Notes: generated by a model from the sequence alone, not told the origin. 64,000 nt of DNA from Microtetraspora malaysiensis (GCF_001528665.1 NZ_BBYJ01000004.1:186001-250000), one strand, 5' to 3'; positions 17,930-27,520 are shown, numbered from the stretch's first letter. A program made the numbers and translations.

Positions 17930-19030
17930 TTAGCGGCCTTTGACCACGTCAAGGAGCCGCACCCGCGCGCCCGTGCGCAGCACGGCCCGCTCGTAGATCC
18001 GTGCGGCCAGCAGCGCGACCGCCACGGCCGCGGCGGCCATCGCGACGGCGGAGACCGCCACCTGCCAGAAGGGGACCTCGGCCGCGGCCGCCCGCACCGG
18101 CATGACCATCGACGAGAACGGCGGGACGAACGACGTGATCGTGGCCACGGTGCTGGTGGGGTCAGCGGCCGAGTAGAAGGCCACGCCGTACGTCACCATC
18201 ATGGTCATCGTCATCGGTGTCAGGACGTTGCCGACCTCCTCCTGCCGCGAGACGAGCGAGGCCAACATGGCGGCGAACGCCGCGAAGAAGAGGTAGCCGA
18301 GGACGAACCACACCACCACGCCGGCCACGATCCCGGCCATCCCCGGTGGGAAGTCGACCGCCAGTCCCGATGCCAGCGCGCCGACCAACCCCGCCGCGAT
18401 GGCGACGACCAGGTTGATCAGGCCGACGACCCCCAACCCCAGGATCTTTCCGCCGAGGAGCTGCACGGGGCGAACCGACGTGAGCAGGATCTCGACGATG
18501 CGGCTGCTCTTCTCCTCGACCACGCCCATCGCGACCATCATCGGCGTACCGATGACCAGCATGAACAGGATGACCACCAGCACGACCGCGATGCCGGTGC
18601 GGGTCTTCTGGTAGCGCGTGTCCGCGCCGACGGACTGCATGACAAGCGGGGTGACCGTGACCCCGGCGGCGCCGATCTGGGCCTCGCGGTGCGCGCTCTG
18701 CAGCAGCAGCCCGAGCTGGTCGTCGATCTCACCGTCGGTCAGCACCTTGGTGCCGCCGACGAGCGCCGCGTCCACGTCGCCGTCGAGCACGGCCCGCTTG
18801 GCCGCGCCCTCGTCGGCGTAGTCCTTCCACTCGACCTTGGCGTCGCCCCACACCTGCAGCCGCTGGGAGGCGACCACGCCCACCTTGAACGAGTCCGAGC
18901 CGCCCAGGATCTTCGGCGCGAACGCGACCGCCCCGATCAGCAGCGCCGAGATGACGAGGCTGATGACGAACGACTTCGACCGCACCTGGGTCCGGATCTC
19001 GCGCCCGGCCACCAGCAACAATCCGTTCAC
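17930..19030 (-). CDS. ABC-2 type permease (NatB-like)
   Basis: 366 residues. A first helix (SFVISLVISALLIGAVAF) is followed by a soluble extracytoplasmic stretch (about residues 45-140). A cluster of helices then follows: VVLVVILFMLVIGTPMM, GLINLVVAIAAGLVGALA, VVVWFVLGYLFFAAFAAM and a final pair. The motif VEEKSSRIVEILLTSV after the second helix is typical of the NatB/YhaP family. GTG 19030 overlaps the ATPase stop by four bases. It pairs with the ATPase as an exporter. Confidence 0.92.
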   Translation of the reverse strand: MNGLLLVAGREIRTQVRSKSFVISLVISALLIGAVAFAPKILGGSDSFKVGVVASQRLQVWGDAKVEWKDYADEGAAKRAVLDGDVDAALVGGTKVLTDGEIDDQLGLLLQSAHREAQIGAAGVTVTPLVMQSVGADTRYQKTRTGIAVVLVVILFMLVIGTPMMVAMGVVEEKSSRIVEILLTSVRPVQLLGGKILGLGVVGLINLVVAIAAGLVGALASGLAVDFPPGMAGIVAGVVVWFVLGYLFFAAFAAMLASLVSRQEEVGNVLTPMTMTMMVTYGVAFYSAADPTSTVATITSFVPPFSSMVMPVRAAAAEVPFWQVAVSAVAMAAAAVAVALLAARIYERAVLRTGARVRLLDVVKGR

Positions 19031-19917
19031 GCCACCGCCTCCTTGAAGATCTCGGTGAGCGTCGGACGCTCCACCCCGAAGTGTTCGACCCGTCCCGCGC
19101 GCATCGCGGCGCGCAGCACGCGCTGGTCGTCGTCGTCCTGCGTGACCAGCACCTCGCGACCGCCCTCGACGGTCAGCTCACCGGCCAGGTCCTGCGCCCA
19201 TCCCGGCTCGGGATCGGCGACGACCACACGCAGTTTGCGCCCCTCGGAGGCCCGCAGCTCGTCCACGGTGCCGCTCGCGACCATCCGCCCGGCGGAGATG
19301 ATGCCGACCGAGTCGCACAGCCGCTCCACGAGTTCGAGCTGGTGGCTGGAGAAGATCACCGGCACGCCGCTCCTGGCCCGCTCGCGCAGCGCCTCGGCCA
19401 GCGCGTCCACCGCCAGCGGGTCGAGCCCGGAGAACGGCTCGTCCAGGACGAGGACGTCGGGGTCGTGGACCAGGGCCACGGCGAGCTGCACCCGCTGCTG
19501 GTTGCCCAGCGACAGCGACTCGACCGCGTCCTTCGCGCGCTCGGTGAGCCCGAGCCGCTCCACCAGGTCGCCGGCCGCCTTCCCGGCCGCCGCGGGTGAC
19601 AGCCCGTGCAGCCGCCCGAAGTATTCGATCTGATCGGCGACCCGCATCTTCTGGTACAGGCCGCGTTCCTCCGGCATGTAGCCGAACTTCCGCCGCTCCG
19701 CGAAACCCAGCGGAGCGCCCTTCCATCGCACCTCACCGGAATCGGCCTGCATGACGCCCATCACGATCCGCATCGTGGTCGTCTTGCCCGCGCCGTTCGC
19801 GCCGACGAAACCGAACATCTCGCCCGGCCGTACGGCGAAGCTCACCCGGTCCAGGGCGACCTTGCCCGTCCCGAAAGTCTTGCGCAGTTCCTGCGTCTCC
19901 AACATGTCACCGATCAT
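19027..19917 (-). CDS. ABC transporter ATP-binding protein (NatA-like)
   Basis: 296 residues from ATG 19917 (IGDMLETQELRKTF). It has Walker A GANGAGKTT, signature SLGNQQRVQLA, Walker B VLVLDEPFSGLDP and switch histidine in SSHQLELVERL. GGAGCGCGAA precedes the chosen start; an in-frame ATG at 19971 adds 18 atypical residues. It is first in the minus-strand operon and preceded by the palindrome at 19965-19978. The arrangement (ATPase, permease, kinase, regulator) mirrors the module at 11.7-15.3 kb. Confidence 0.9.
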   Translation of the reverse strand: MIGDMLETQELRKTFGTGKVALDRVSFAVRPGEMFGFVGANGAGKTTTMRIVMGVMQADSGEVRWKGAPLGFAERRKFGYMPEERGLYQKMRVADQIEYFGRLHGLSPAAAGKAAGDLVERLGLTERAKDAVESLSLGNQQRVQLAVALVHDPDVLVLDEPFSGLDPLAVDALAEALRERARSGVPVIFSSHQLELVERLCDSVGIISAGRMVASGTVDELRASEGRKLRVVVADPEPGWAQDLAGELTVEGGREVLVTQDDDDQRVLRAAMRAGRVEHFGVERPTLTEIFKEAVA

Positions 19918-19964
19918 TTCGCGCTCCGCCGGACGCCTGTAGACGTCGATATCAAACCTTCCGG

Positions 19965-19978
19965 ATGACATATGTCAT
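19965..19978. promoter_or_regulatory. Perfect 14-bp palindrome upstream of NatA-like operon
   Basis: ATGACATATGTCAT is a complete palindrome about 48 bases upstream of the NatA-like start. It is a plausible operator for a dimeric regulator. It also overlaps the first codons of the possible short reading frame on the plus strand. Confidence 0.45.
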
Positions 19979-20087
19979 GCGGTCGCTCCTGGCCCGTTTG
20001 ACGCACGCCGGCGACGACAAAGCGGCCGCCCATCAGGCGGGCGACTACGTGGGCGCCCGTGTCAAGAAGACGGGTCCGAGCGCCTGA
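19965..20087 (+). CDS. Possible 40-residue orphan reading frame
   Basis: ATG 19965 to TGA 20087 encodes MTYVMRSLLARL followed by an Ala/Gly/Lys-rich hydrophilic tail ending KKTGPSA. From the seventh codon on, third positions are strongly G/C, as in real genes here. It could be a real small gene or a remnant C-terminal fragment. There is no RBS, and it overlaps a palindrome. Confidence 0.25.
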   Translation: MTYVMRSLLARLTHAGDDKAAAHQAGDYVGARVKKTGPSA

Positions 20088-20225
20088 GCGGGTTCACGCC
20101 GGAACGCCGCGGGACCCGGCACCGACCGGGCTTACGGGGATACGCGAGGGTTGACCATGCTTGACCGGTATTGGATAACTGAGTTCCGACACGGGGAGTA
20201 AACCCGCGCTGTTACGGAGCCGCCC

Positions 20226-23125
20226 ATGATCGGCCCTGCTTCCCTGGCCCAGGTGGGCCGCGACGCCCAGTTACGGACCCTCCTCCAGGCGGCCGGCAAC
20301 CCGCCCGCGGTGATCCTGGTGCAGGGTGAGGCAGGCATCGGCAAGACCCGCCTGGTCCACACGGCGATCGAGCGGTTACGCGCCGACCGCCGCACCGTGC
20401 TGCTCGGCCACTGCCAGCAGCTCAGGGAGCCGTTCCCGTACGGCCCGGTGTTCGACGCGCTGCGGCACGCCGCCGCCGCGCTGCCCGCCGGCGACCGGCT
20501 CAACCCCGTGACCGGGGCGCTGCGCGGATACCTGCCCGAGCTCACCGGGCACCTGCCGCCCGCGCCCTCGCCACCGCCGCTCGACGACGCGCGCGCCGAG
20601 CGGCACCGGCTGTTCCGCGCGGTGCACGCGCTGCTCGCCGCCGCGGCGCCCGCCGCGCTCGTCGTCGAGGACCTGCACTGGGCCGACGACGGCACCCGGG
20701 ACCTGCTCTGCTTCCTCACCGGCCAGCCACCGGAGGGCCTGGCGCTGGTGGTGACGTTCCGCAGGGAGGACCTCCCCGTGCCCGGCCTGCCGTTCGGGCG
20801 CGCCTACCGCCGCCGGCCCGGCGTGCGCAGCGAGGTGATCTCGCTGGCCCCGCTCGACGTCGAGGCCGTGGGAAGCCTGACCAGCGCGCTGCTCGGCGGC
20901 GCCCCGGTGCCGAATGACTTCGCCGCCCGGCTGCACGAGCGCACCGCCGGAGTGCCGTTCGTGATCGAGGAGGTGGTGCGCTCCCTGCTCGACGACACGG
21001 GCCGGTTACCCGGCGGCGAGGACGCGCCCGAGGTGCTCGACCGCATCCCCGTGCCGCTGCTGCTGCGCGAGGCGATGGCCGAGCGGCTCGCCGGGTTCTC
21101 CCCCGCCGCCCTGCGCGCCGTCCGCGCGGCGGCCGTGCTCCGGATGGCCGCCGACGAACCGCTGCTCGCCGCGGTGGCCGGCGCGGAGTGCCCGGACGCC
21201 GACGCGCACGAGAGCGGCCTGTCGGAGGCGCTGCGGGCCGGCGTCCTGCTCGAACACCCCGACGGCCAGTACGGCTTCCGGCACGCGCTCGCCCAGCAGG
21301 CCGCCTACGACGCGATCCCGGGGCCGGATCGGCGGCCCATCCACAGGCGGGCGATGGCCGCGCTCTCCGCGCTCGACCCGCCGCCGCTGGTACGGCTCGC
21401 CTACCACGCAAGGCACGCGGGCGACCTGGCCGCCTGGCGGCGCCACGGCGCGGCGGCCGCCGACCACGCCGCCGCCGTCGGCGACGTGCCCCTGGCGGTC
21501 GAGGTGCTGGAAGGCATGCTGGCCGACCCGAAACTGCCGCGCGACGCCCGCGGCCCACTCGCGCTGCGACTGAGCAGGATCGCCGCCGTCGGCCTGTCGT
21601 ACCGGCGGGTGGTGCGGCTGCTGCGGCATCTGCTGTCGGACGGCTTCCTGTCCCGCCACGTCCGCAGCGAGGCGCGGCTCAACCTGGGCGTGCTGCTGGC
21701 GAACCAGGCCGGCGCGAACGCCGCGGGACGGCAGGAGATCCTGGCCGCGCTGCCCGAGCTGCACGACCGGCCCGACCTGGCCGCCCGCGGCCTGGCCCTG
21801 CTGGGGCTGCCCGCGTGGGGCGGCGAGCCGCTGGACATCCACGAGGCGTGGATGGACGAGGCGGAGCGGCTGCTCGCGTCCGGCGAGGACCAGGATCCCG
21901 AGCTGGCCGCCGCCGTCCACGCCAACAAGGTCACCCTGGCCATGCTGGTGGGCTCACCTCACGCGTTCACCCTGGCCTCGGCGCTGCCGGAGAACCATCC
22001 GTCGGCGGCGGTGCGCAGGCAGGCGGCGCGGGCGTACTCGAACCTGTGCGACGCGGCGACGGCGCTCGGCCACTACGGCGCGGCCGAGAAGTACGCGGCG
22101 CGCAGCAGGAGGATCTCCGACGAGAGCGGGGCGCTCTACCCGGTGTACCTGGTGGAGATGTCGTCGATCAGGCTCGACTGGCTCACCGGACGGGTGCAGG
22201 GGTTGCGGGAGCGCGCGGTCGCGGCGGTGGAGATGACGCTGGAGGCGCCGCTGCTGGCCGTGGAGGCGCGGCTGGTGCTCGGCATGCTCGCCCTGGCCAG
22301 GGGTGAGTGGCAGGAGGCCGGGGAGCAGCTCGACGCGACCGGCGTGCGCGACCCCGACTCCGGATATCTGCCGGTGACCGCGCCGGCGTCCGCCGGCCTG
22401 ATCGAACTGCACCTGACCCGCGACGCGCTGGACGCCGCCCTGGCCGAGACCGAATGGGCGGTGGGCCGGCTGCGCCGCAAGGGCCTGTGGGTGTGGGGCG
22501 ACCAGGTCGTCCCGCAGGCGATGGCGGCGCTGCTCAAGGCCGGACGCGCGGACGAGGCCGCCGATCTGGTGTCCGAGTTCGCGGCGGGCGTCGACGGCAG
22601 GACCGCGCCGTCCGCGCACGCGGCGCTCGACCTGGCCCGCGGCGGACTGGCCGAGCACGAGGGACGGCGCGACGAGGCGGCGGGACACTACGCGCGGGCC
22701 AAGTCGGCCTACGAGGGGATGCCCCGCCCGCACGCCGCCGCACGGGCCGCGGAGGCGGAGGCGGGCGCCCGGCTCGGCCTCGGCGAGCGCGAGGAGGCCG
22801 CCACCCTCGTCTCCCGCGCGGCCGAGCGGTACACGGCGCTGGACGCCACCCGCGACGCGGCCCGCTGCCGCCGCCTGCTGCGGGAGATCGGCGCGGCCGG
22901 ACCGGCGCGCCGGACCAGGAGGGCGGGCGTCCTGTCCCCCGGGAGGCCGAGGTGGCCAGGATGGTGGCCCTGGGCCGTACCAACAGGGAGATCGCCGAGG
23001 TGCTGTTCCTATCCCGCCGCACCGTGGACACCCACGTCGCCCGGGTGTTGCGGAAGCTCGGCGTGCGCACCCGCAACGACGTGCGCGAGCCCCGGCCGGA
23101 CGACCGGCCGGGGCCCGACTACTAG
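20226..23125 (+). pseudogene. Frameshifted LAL family ATP-binding LuxR regulator
   Basis: A large ATPase-type transcriptional activator, about 966 residues if read through. The N-terminal domain has Walker A GEAGIGKT (residues 34-41) and Walker B LVVEDLHWAD (145-154), followed by AAA/STAND-like and TPR-like regions. The frame from ATG 20226 ends with LSP at 22940, then becomes nonsense. The minus-one frame carries a complete LuxR HTH (REAEVARMVALGRTNRE, LSRRTVDTHVARVLRKLG) ending at TAG 23125. One extra C in the CCCCC run (22936-22940) would join LSP to REAEVA exactly. It is either a real disruption, a programmed shift, or a sequencing error. The stop lies six bases from the convergent protease gene. 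Confidence 0.85.
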
Positions 23126-23131
23126 TCGCGG

Positions 23132-26100
23132 TCAGACAGTGATGCTCCAGGAGTCCAGGTAGCCCTGGTCACCGAGGTAGACGTCCTCGATGTCGAGCAC
23201 CCACGTGCCGGACGCGTTCTGGCTCACCGGGACCGAGAAGGTCCTGGTGCCGTACGGGGTGCAGGTCGTGCCGCCGTACGCGTCCACCAGGTACCAGGTG
23301 CCGTTGGGACCGCGGAGCCAGATGTCCAGGTCCTCGGCACAGGGGTGACTGATGGTGATGGACAGCTTGACCGGCGACACCGCCGCGCCCGACGCCGTGG
23401 ACGTGATCGTGCTCTGCGCGTTCGACCAGTCCCGGATGGCGACGCGCGTGTTGTTGGTGAACGTCCTGTTGTCCGTGGTGCTCTGGACGGTCAGCGCGTA
23501 CGTGGTGGTGTGGGTGCCGGTCTCGCCGACACCCGTCACCGTCACGGTGTAGGAGCCGGCCGGTGTGGTGGCCGCGGTCGAGATCGTCAGGGTGGACGAG
23601 CCGCCCGAGGTCACCGACTGCGGGGTGAACGAGGCCGAGGCCCCGGTCGGCAGACCGCTCGCGGACAGGTTCACCGTCTGCGCGGTGCCCGCCGTGGTGG
23701 CCGAGCCGATCGTGGAGGTGGCCTGCGCGCCCGCCTTCACCGTCCCGGACGCCGGGTTGGCGGAGATCGAGAAGTCCCGCGTCGGCGGCGTGCCGGTGCC
23801 GGCCGCCTGCTTCCAGACCGCGTACATGGCCGCGTCGGCCGCCCGGTCGAGGATGGTGTCGTTGATGTTGCTCGTGGTGTCGCACGAGGCGTGGTAGCAG
23901 GAGTCGTACGCCCGGCTCGCGGTGCCGCCCCACTTGGCCGCCTGCGCCGCCGTCTTGGTGTAGCTGGCGCCGGCCGCCACGCCGGAGCTGGCGATGCCCG
24001 CGTTCCGGAAGGAGGCGTCGTCGGAGCGGTTGGCGCCCTCGGTGTTCTCCTCGGGCTGAAGGTTCAGCTTGTCGTAGAACTCCTTCAGGTACTGCGCGCC
24101 GGTGGTGGTGATGTTGTTGATGAAGTAGCCGCCGTTGGGCGAGCCCACCATGTCGTAGTTGTAGTAGACCTTGATCTTCGACCGGTCGGTGGAGCTGAGC
24201 GAGCTGACGTAGAAGGCCGAGCCGTTCAGGCCCTGCTCCTCGTCGGTCCACCAGCCGAACCGCACGTGCTTGGCGAGGCTGGGGTTCTTGCTCGCCAGGG
24301 TGAGCGCGACCTCGAGCAGGGTGGCCGAGCCGGAACCGTTGTCGTTGATGCCGGGGCCGGCCGAGACGCTGTCGAGGTGGGCGCCGGACATGATGACCTG
24401 GCTCTCGTCACCGCCCGGCCAGTCGGCGATCAGGTTCGGACCGGCGCCGCTGGTGCAGCGCGAGGTGCAGCTCTGCCTGGTCACGGTGTAACCCGCGGCC
24501 TTCAGCTTGTCCTCGACGTACTGCACCGACTGCAGGTAGCCGTTGGTGGTGGACCTGCGGGTGCCGCCGTTGCTCGTGGCGATGCTCTGGAACTGCGTCA
24601 GGTGGCCCTTGACGTTGGTGACGCTGACATCCGGCGGCTCACTGCCGCCCGGCTCCTGCCCCACCACGAGGCTGTAGGTGGCGCTGTGCGCGGTCGAGCC
24701 GGTTCCCGTCACCGTGATCTGGTACGAGCCCGGCGCGGTGGCGGCGCCGACCGACAGCGTCAGCGTCGAGGAGCCGCCCGAGGTCACCGACGACGGGCTG
24801 AAGGACGCCGTGGTGCCGCTCGGCAGACCGGACGCGGAGAGGGTGACCGTCTGGGCGGAGCCCGAGGTGGTCTGCGTGTTCACCGTGACCGTCGCCTGCC
24901 CGCCGGGCTGCGCGTTGCCCGACGTCGGGGTGAGCGTGAGCGAGAAGTCGCCGGTGGTGGTGCCGCAGGCGGGCTCGTTCGACGCCGCCGCCACGCTGAT
25001 CGCGCTCCACGCCGCCTTGGTCGTGTTGCACTCGGCGCTGCCGGCGCCGAACAACTCGATCGCGGCCGCCACGGACGCGGCGCGCGCGTCGGTGTAGCGC
25101 CACGTGGACGTCTTGCGGTTCAGCGCGCCCAGGAAGATCTTTCCGGCGTTCTGGATGCCGACACCGGTCACCGACGACGGCCCGCCGGAGCAGATCGGGC
25201 TGGACGGCTTTCCGCCGCCGGGGTTGTTGCCCTCGGCGAGCAGGTAGAACCAGTGGTTCAGCGGCCCGGCCGCCGAATGGACCTCGGTGCTCGGGATCGA
25301 GGACGAGTAGCAGTTCGGGTCACCGAGCGCGCTCGGGTTGTACATGTTCCGGATCGGCCCGCTGCCGACGAGATTGACCTTCTCGCCGACCAGGTAGTCC
25401 GGCGGGTCGTTCGGGTCGTTCGCGTAGTGCTCGGTCAGCGCGCCGAAGATGTCGCCAGTGGCCTCGTTGAGCCCGCCGTTCTCGTTGCCCGAGCCCGCGC
25501 CGCCCGGCGTCGTCTGGAAGATCGCGTGGCCGAACTCGTGCGCCACGACGTCGATGCTCGTCGCCTGCCGGGCGTTGTCCTGGCTGTGCCCGAAATTGGT
25601 GTAGCTGCCGTTCCAGTACGCGTTGACGTCGCTCAGCCCGACCCGGGCCGGGTAGCCCCGGCCGGAGCCGTTGATGCCGTTGCGGCCCAGCCAGTCGCGC
25701 AGCATGTCCCACTCGCGCTGCACGGCGTAGAGGGCGTCCACGCAGGCCGTCTCCAGGTTGGTGCCCGAACCGTTGCCCCACGCGTCGTCCGTGCCGGTGT
25801 AGGCCGAACCGGTCTGGCCGCCGCACTGGATGCCGGGCCGGCTCGTGTCGGTCATCGAGTACGAGCTGCCCGAGCCGCTCGTGCCGATGGTGACCTGGCC
25901 GTAGTAGTAGCCGTTGCCGGTGCCCTCGCGGACCAGGTCGTAGGAGTCGGCGACCTTGCCGGTCTTGGCGTCCACGAAGACGTGCTGGACGCTGGGCTTG
26001 CCGTCGGCCAGGCCGGAAACGGTCGCCTCCCACGCGAGCCGCGGCCCATCGCCCCACGCCAGCACGACCAGGCGGGGCTCGGCGGAGTCGTCCACGCGGG

Positions 26101-26569
26101 ACAGCCTGGACTTCGCCACCTCGGTGGCCCGCGCGGCACTGATCTTGGGGCTGGTCGGCACGTCGGCCGCGCTCGGCCCCGTCGCCGCCACGGTGTCGCG
26201 GACGTGCCCGGCCGCGTCCGTCACGACGACCGCGTCGCCGCCGACCACCGGCAGTCCCTTGTACGTGCGCTCGTAGGCGACGAAGTACATGTCGCCCGCG
26301 CTCGGCGTCACCGCGATACGGCGGTACGCCTCGTCGGGTCCCCTTCTCAGCTCGTCGATCCCGCTGGCGACGGCCTTGTCCGCCACCGCCGCGGCGAGCG
26401 ACGCCGGATCTGCCGCGGCGACCGTCGCCGGGTCCGCGGCGATCCGCTCAGGGGCCTGGTACCGGTCCTTCGAGGGGCCCGGTGGGGCGGCGGCGCCGGC
26501 GGGGGAGGCCAGCAGAGCCACCGACGCGGCGGTAGCCACGCCGACGGCGGCCGCGAGTAAGCGTTTCAC
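23132..26569 (-). CDS. Secreted metallopeptidase chimera: M4-like plus M28-like domains
   Basis: 1,145 residues with a signal peptide (about 1-27, ending SPAGAAA). A propeptide-like N-terminal part leads to a thermolysin-type (M4) domain, with HEFGH at 344-348, E369 in NEATGD and H438 in PLNHWFYL. Ig/BIG-like Thr/Ser/Gly-rich linkers surround an M28 aminopeptidase-like region: H731 and D733 (GAHLDS), D743, E777/E778 (WWTDEEQG), D806 and H893. The C-terminus (about 1030-1145) resembles a P/proprotein-convertase domain (DLDIWLRGPNGTW). The start is GTG 26569 with AAAGGAG nine bases upstream. It likely degrades extracellular protein; both metal sites look intact. Confidence 0.9.
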   Translation of the reverse strand: MKRLLAAAVGVATAASVALLASPAGAAAPPGPSKDRYQAPERIAADPATVAAADPASLAAAVADKAVASGIDELRRGPDEAYRRIAVTPSAGDMYFVAYERTYKGLPVVGGDAVVVTDAAGHVRDTVAATGPSAADVPTSPKISAARATEVAKSRLSRVDDSAEPRLVVLAWGDGPRLAWEATVSGLADGKPSVQHVFVDAKTGKVADSYDLVREGTGNGYYYGQVTIGTSGSGSSYSMTDTSRPGIQCGGQTGSAYTGTDDAWGNGSGTNLETACVDALYAVQREWDMLRDWLGRNGINGSGRGYPARVGLSDVNAYWNGSYTNFGHSQDNARQATSIDVVAHEFGHAIFQTTPGGAGSGNENGGLNEATGDIFGALTEHYANDPNDPPDYLVGEKVNLVGSGPIRNMYNPSALGDPNCYSSSIPSTEVHSAAGPLNHWFYLLAEGNNPGGGKPSSPICSGGPSSVTGVGIQNAGKIFLGALNRKTSTWRYTDARAASVAAAIELFGAGSAECNTTKAAWSAISVAAASNEPACGTTTGDFSLTLTPTSGNAQPGGQATVTVNTQTTSGSAQTVTLSASGLPSGTTASFSPSSVTSGGSSTLTLSVGAATAPGSYQITVTGTGSTAHSATYSLVVGQEPGGSEPPDVSVTNVKGHLTQFQSIATSNGGTRRSTTNGYLQSVQYVEDKLKAAGYTVTRQSCTSRCTSGAGPNLIADWPGGDESQVIMSGAHLDSVSAGPGINDNGSGSATLLEVALTLASKNPSLAKHVRFGWWTDEEQGLNGSAFYVSSLSSTDRSKIKVYYNYDMVGSPNGGYFINNITTTGAQYLKEFYDKLNLQPEENTEGANRSDDASFRNAGIASSGVAAGASYTKTAAQAAKWGGTASRAYDSCYHASCDTTSNINDTILDRAADAAMYAVWKQAAGTGTPPTRDFSISANPASGTVKAGAQATSTIGSATTAGTAQTVNLSASGLPTGASASFTPQSVTSGGSSTLTISTAATTPAGSYTVTVTGVGETGTHTTTYALTVQSTTDNRTFTNNTRVAIRDWSNAQSTITSTASGAAVSPVKLSITISHPCAEDLDIWLRGPNGTWYLVDAYGGTTCTPYGTRTFSVPVSQNASGTWVLDIEDVYLGDQGYLDSWSITV

Positions 26570-26769
26570 GCTGTCGTGCTCCTTTCGGCGGATTCCCCGG
26601 GCCGGCCACCGCTGAGCGCGCGCCTGCGGGCGCGGGCCGAGGGGTCACACGGTGACGGGACGGGGAATCGGGGGGTGAAAGAACATGACGAAGAGGTGAG
26701 CGAACCGTTTCGCGCCTCATTGCCGCCAGACGCTAGGCTCCGTGCCGCCGAGTGGAAATCCGTATGGCC

Positions 26770-26817
26770 ATCGGTAAGCGATACCGATAATTCGTCGGCC
26801 CTGGTCACGCATGACCA
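26770..26817. promoter_or_regulatory. Paired inverted repeats in the protease-adenosyltransferase intergenic region
   Basis: In the divergent region 26570-26926 two dyads lie close together: ATCGGT-N7-ACCGAT at 26770-26788 and TGGTCA-cgca-TGACCA at 26802-26817. They sit about 200-250 bases upstream of the protease start and 110-160 upstream of the adenosyltransferase. They are candidate operators; their regulator is unknown. The rest of the 357-base region shows no gene. Confidence 0.4.
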
Positions 26818-26913
26818 ACTCGCGGGCGCGTCCGGCCCGGGCGCGAGAACACGGTCACGAGAAGACCGGCCGATACGGAGGATCGCGCCTCCGAGCGGCC
26901 GGCGGCGCACCGT

Positions 26914-26919
26914 TACGCT
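26914..26919 (+). promoter_or_regulatory. -10 element of leaderless adenosyltransferase gene
   Basis: TACGCT fits the TANNNT -10 pattern and ends eight bases before the ATG. Transcription would begin at the start codon itself, and no RBS is present. No clear -35 is visible. Inference. Confidence 0.4.
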
Positions 26920-26926
26920 GGCCCGT

Positions 26927-27520
26927 ATGACGCGTGCTGACAACGACAAGCCGGTCGTTCTTTCCAAGATCTACACAAAGACCGGCGACGACGGGACCAC
27001 CACACTCGGGGACATGAGCCGCACGTCCAAGACCGATCCACGGCTCGCGGCGTACGCCGACGTGGAGGAGGCCAACGCCGCGATCGGCGTCGCGCTGGCG
27101 ATCGGCGCGCTGCCCGGCGACATCCCGGCCGTCCTCCGGCGGGTGCAGAACGAGCTCTTCGACCTCGGCGCCGACCTGTGCGCCCCCGTCAAGGAGAACC
27201 CGGAGTACCCCCCGCTGCGGGTGGAGGAGTCCTACATCGCGTGGCTGGAGGAGCAGTGTGACCGGTTCAACGCGGATCTGAAGCCGCTGCGGAGCTTCAT
27301 CCTGCCCGGGGGAACCCCCGGCGTCGCGCTCCTGCACGTCGCCCGTACGGTCGTCCGCCGGGCCGAGCGGACCGCCTGGGCCGCCCTGGAGGCCCACGAC
27401 GACGTGAACCCGCTGACCGCGAAGTACCTCAACCGGCTGTCGGACCTGATGTTCATCCTGTGCCGGATCGCCGCCGACGGCGACGAGATCCTCTGGGTTC
27501 CCGGCGCCTCACGACGCTGA
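26927..27520 (+). CDS. ATP:cob(I)alamin adenosyltransferase (PduO type)
   Basis: A 197-residue PduO-type enzyme that transfers the 5'-deoxyadenosyl group from ATP to cob(I)alamin, making coenzyme B12. Diagnostic features are the N-terminal IYTKTGDDGTTTLGD and the active-site helix VARTVVRRAERTAW. LNRLSDLMFILCRIA lies near the C-terminus. ATG 26927 gives the family N-terminus. It would serve methylmalonyl-CoA mutase, in keeping with mce in this window. Divergent from the protease. Confidence 0.95.
   Translation: MTRADNDKPVVLSKIYTKTGDDGTTTLGDMSRTSKTDPRLAAYADVEEANAAIGVALAIGALPGDIPAVLRRVQNELFDLGADLCAPVKENPEYPPLRVEESYIAWLEEQCDRFNADLKPLRSFILPGGTPGVALLHVARTVVRRAERTAWAALEAHDDVNPLTAKYLNRLSDLMFILCRIAADGDEILWVPGASRR

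Noticed and set aside
19966-19977. Palindrome as an integrase attachment site.
   Set aside because: No integrase, tRNA gene or second copy nearby; an operator fits better.
23345-26560. A 1,071-codon plus-strand reading frame opposite the peptidase gene.
   Set aside because: Arg/Gly/Val-rich composition without motifs; the minus-strand protein has a signal peptide and two metal sites.
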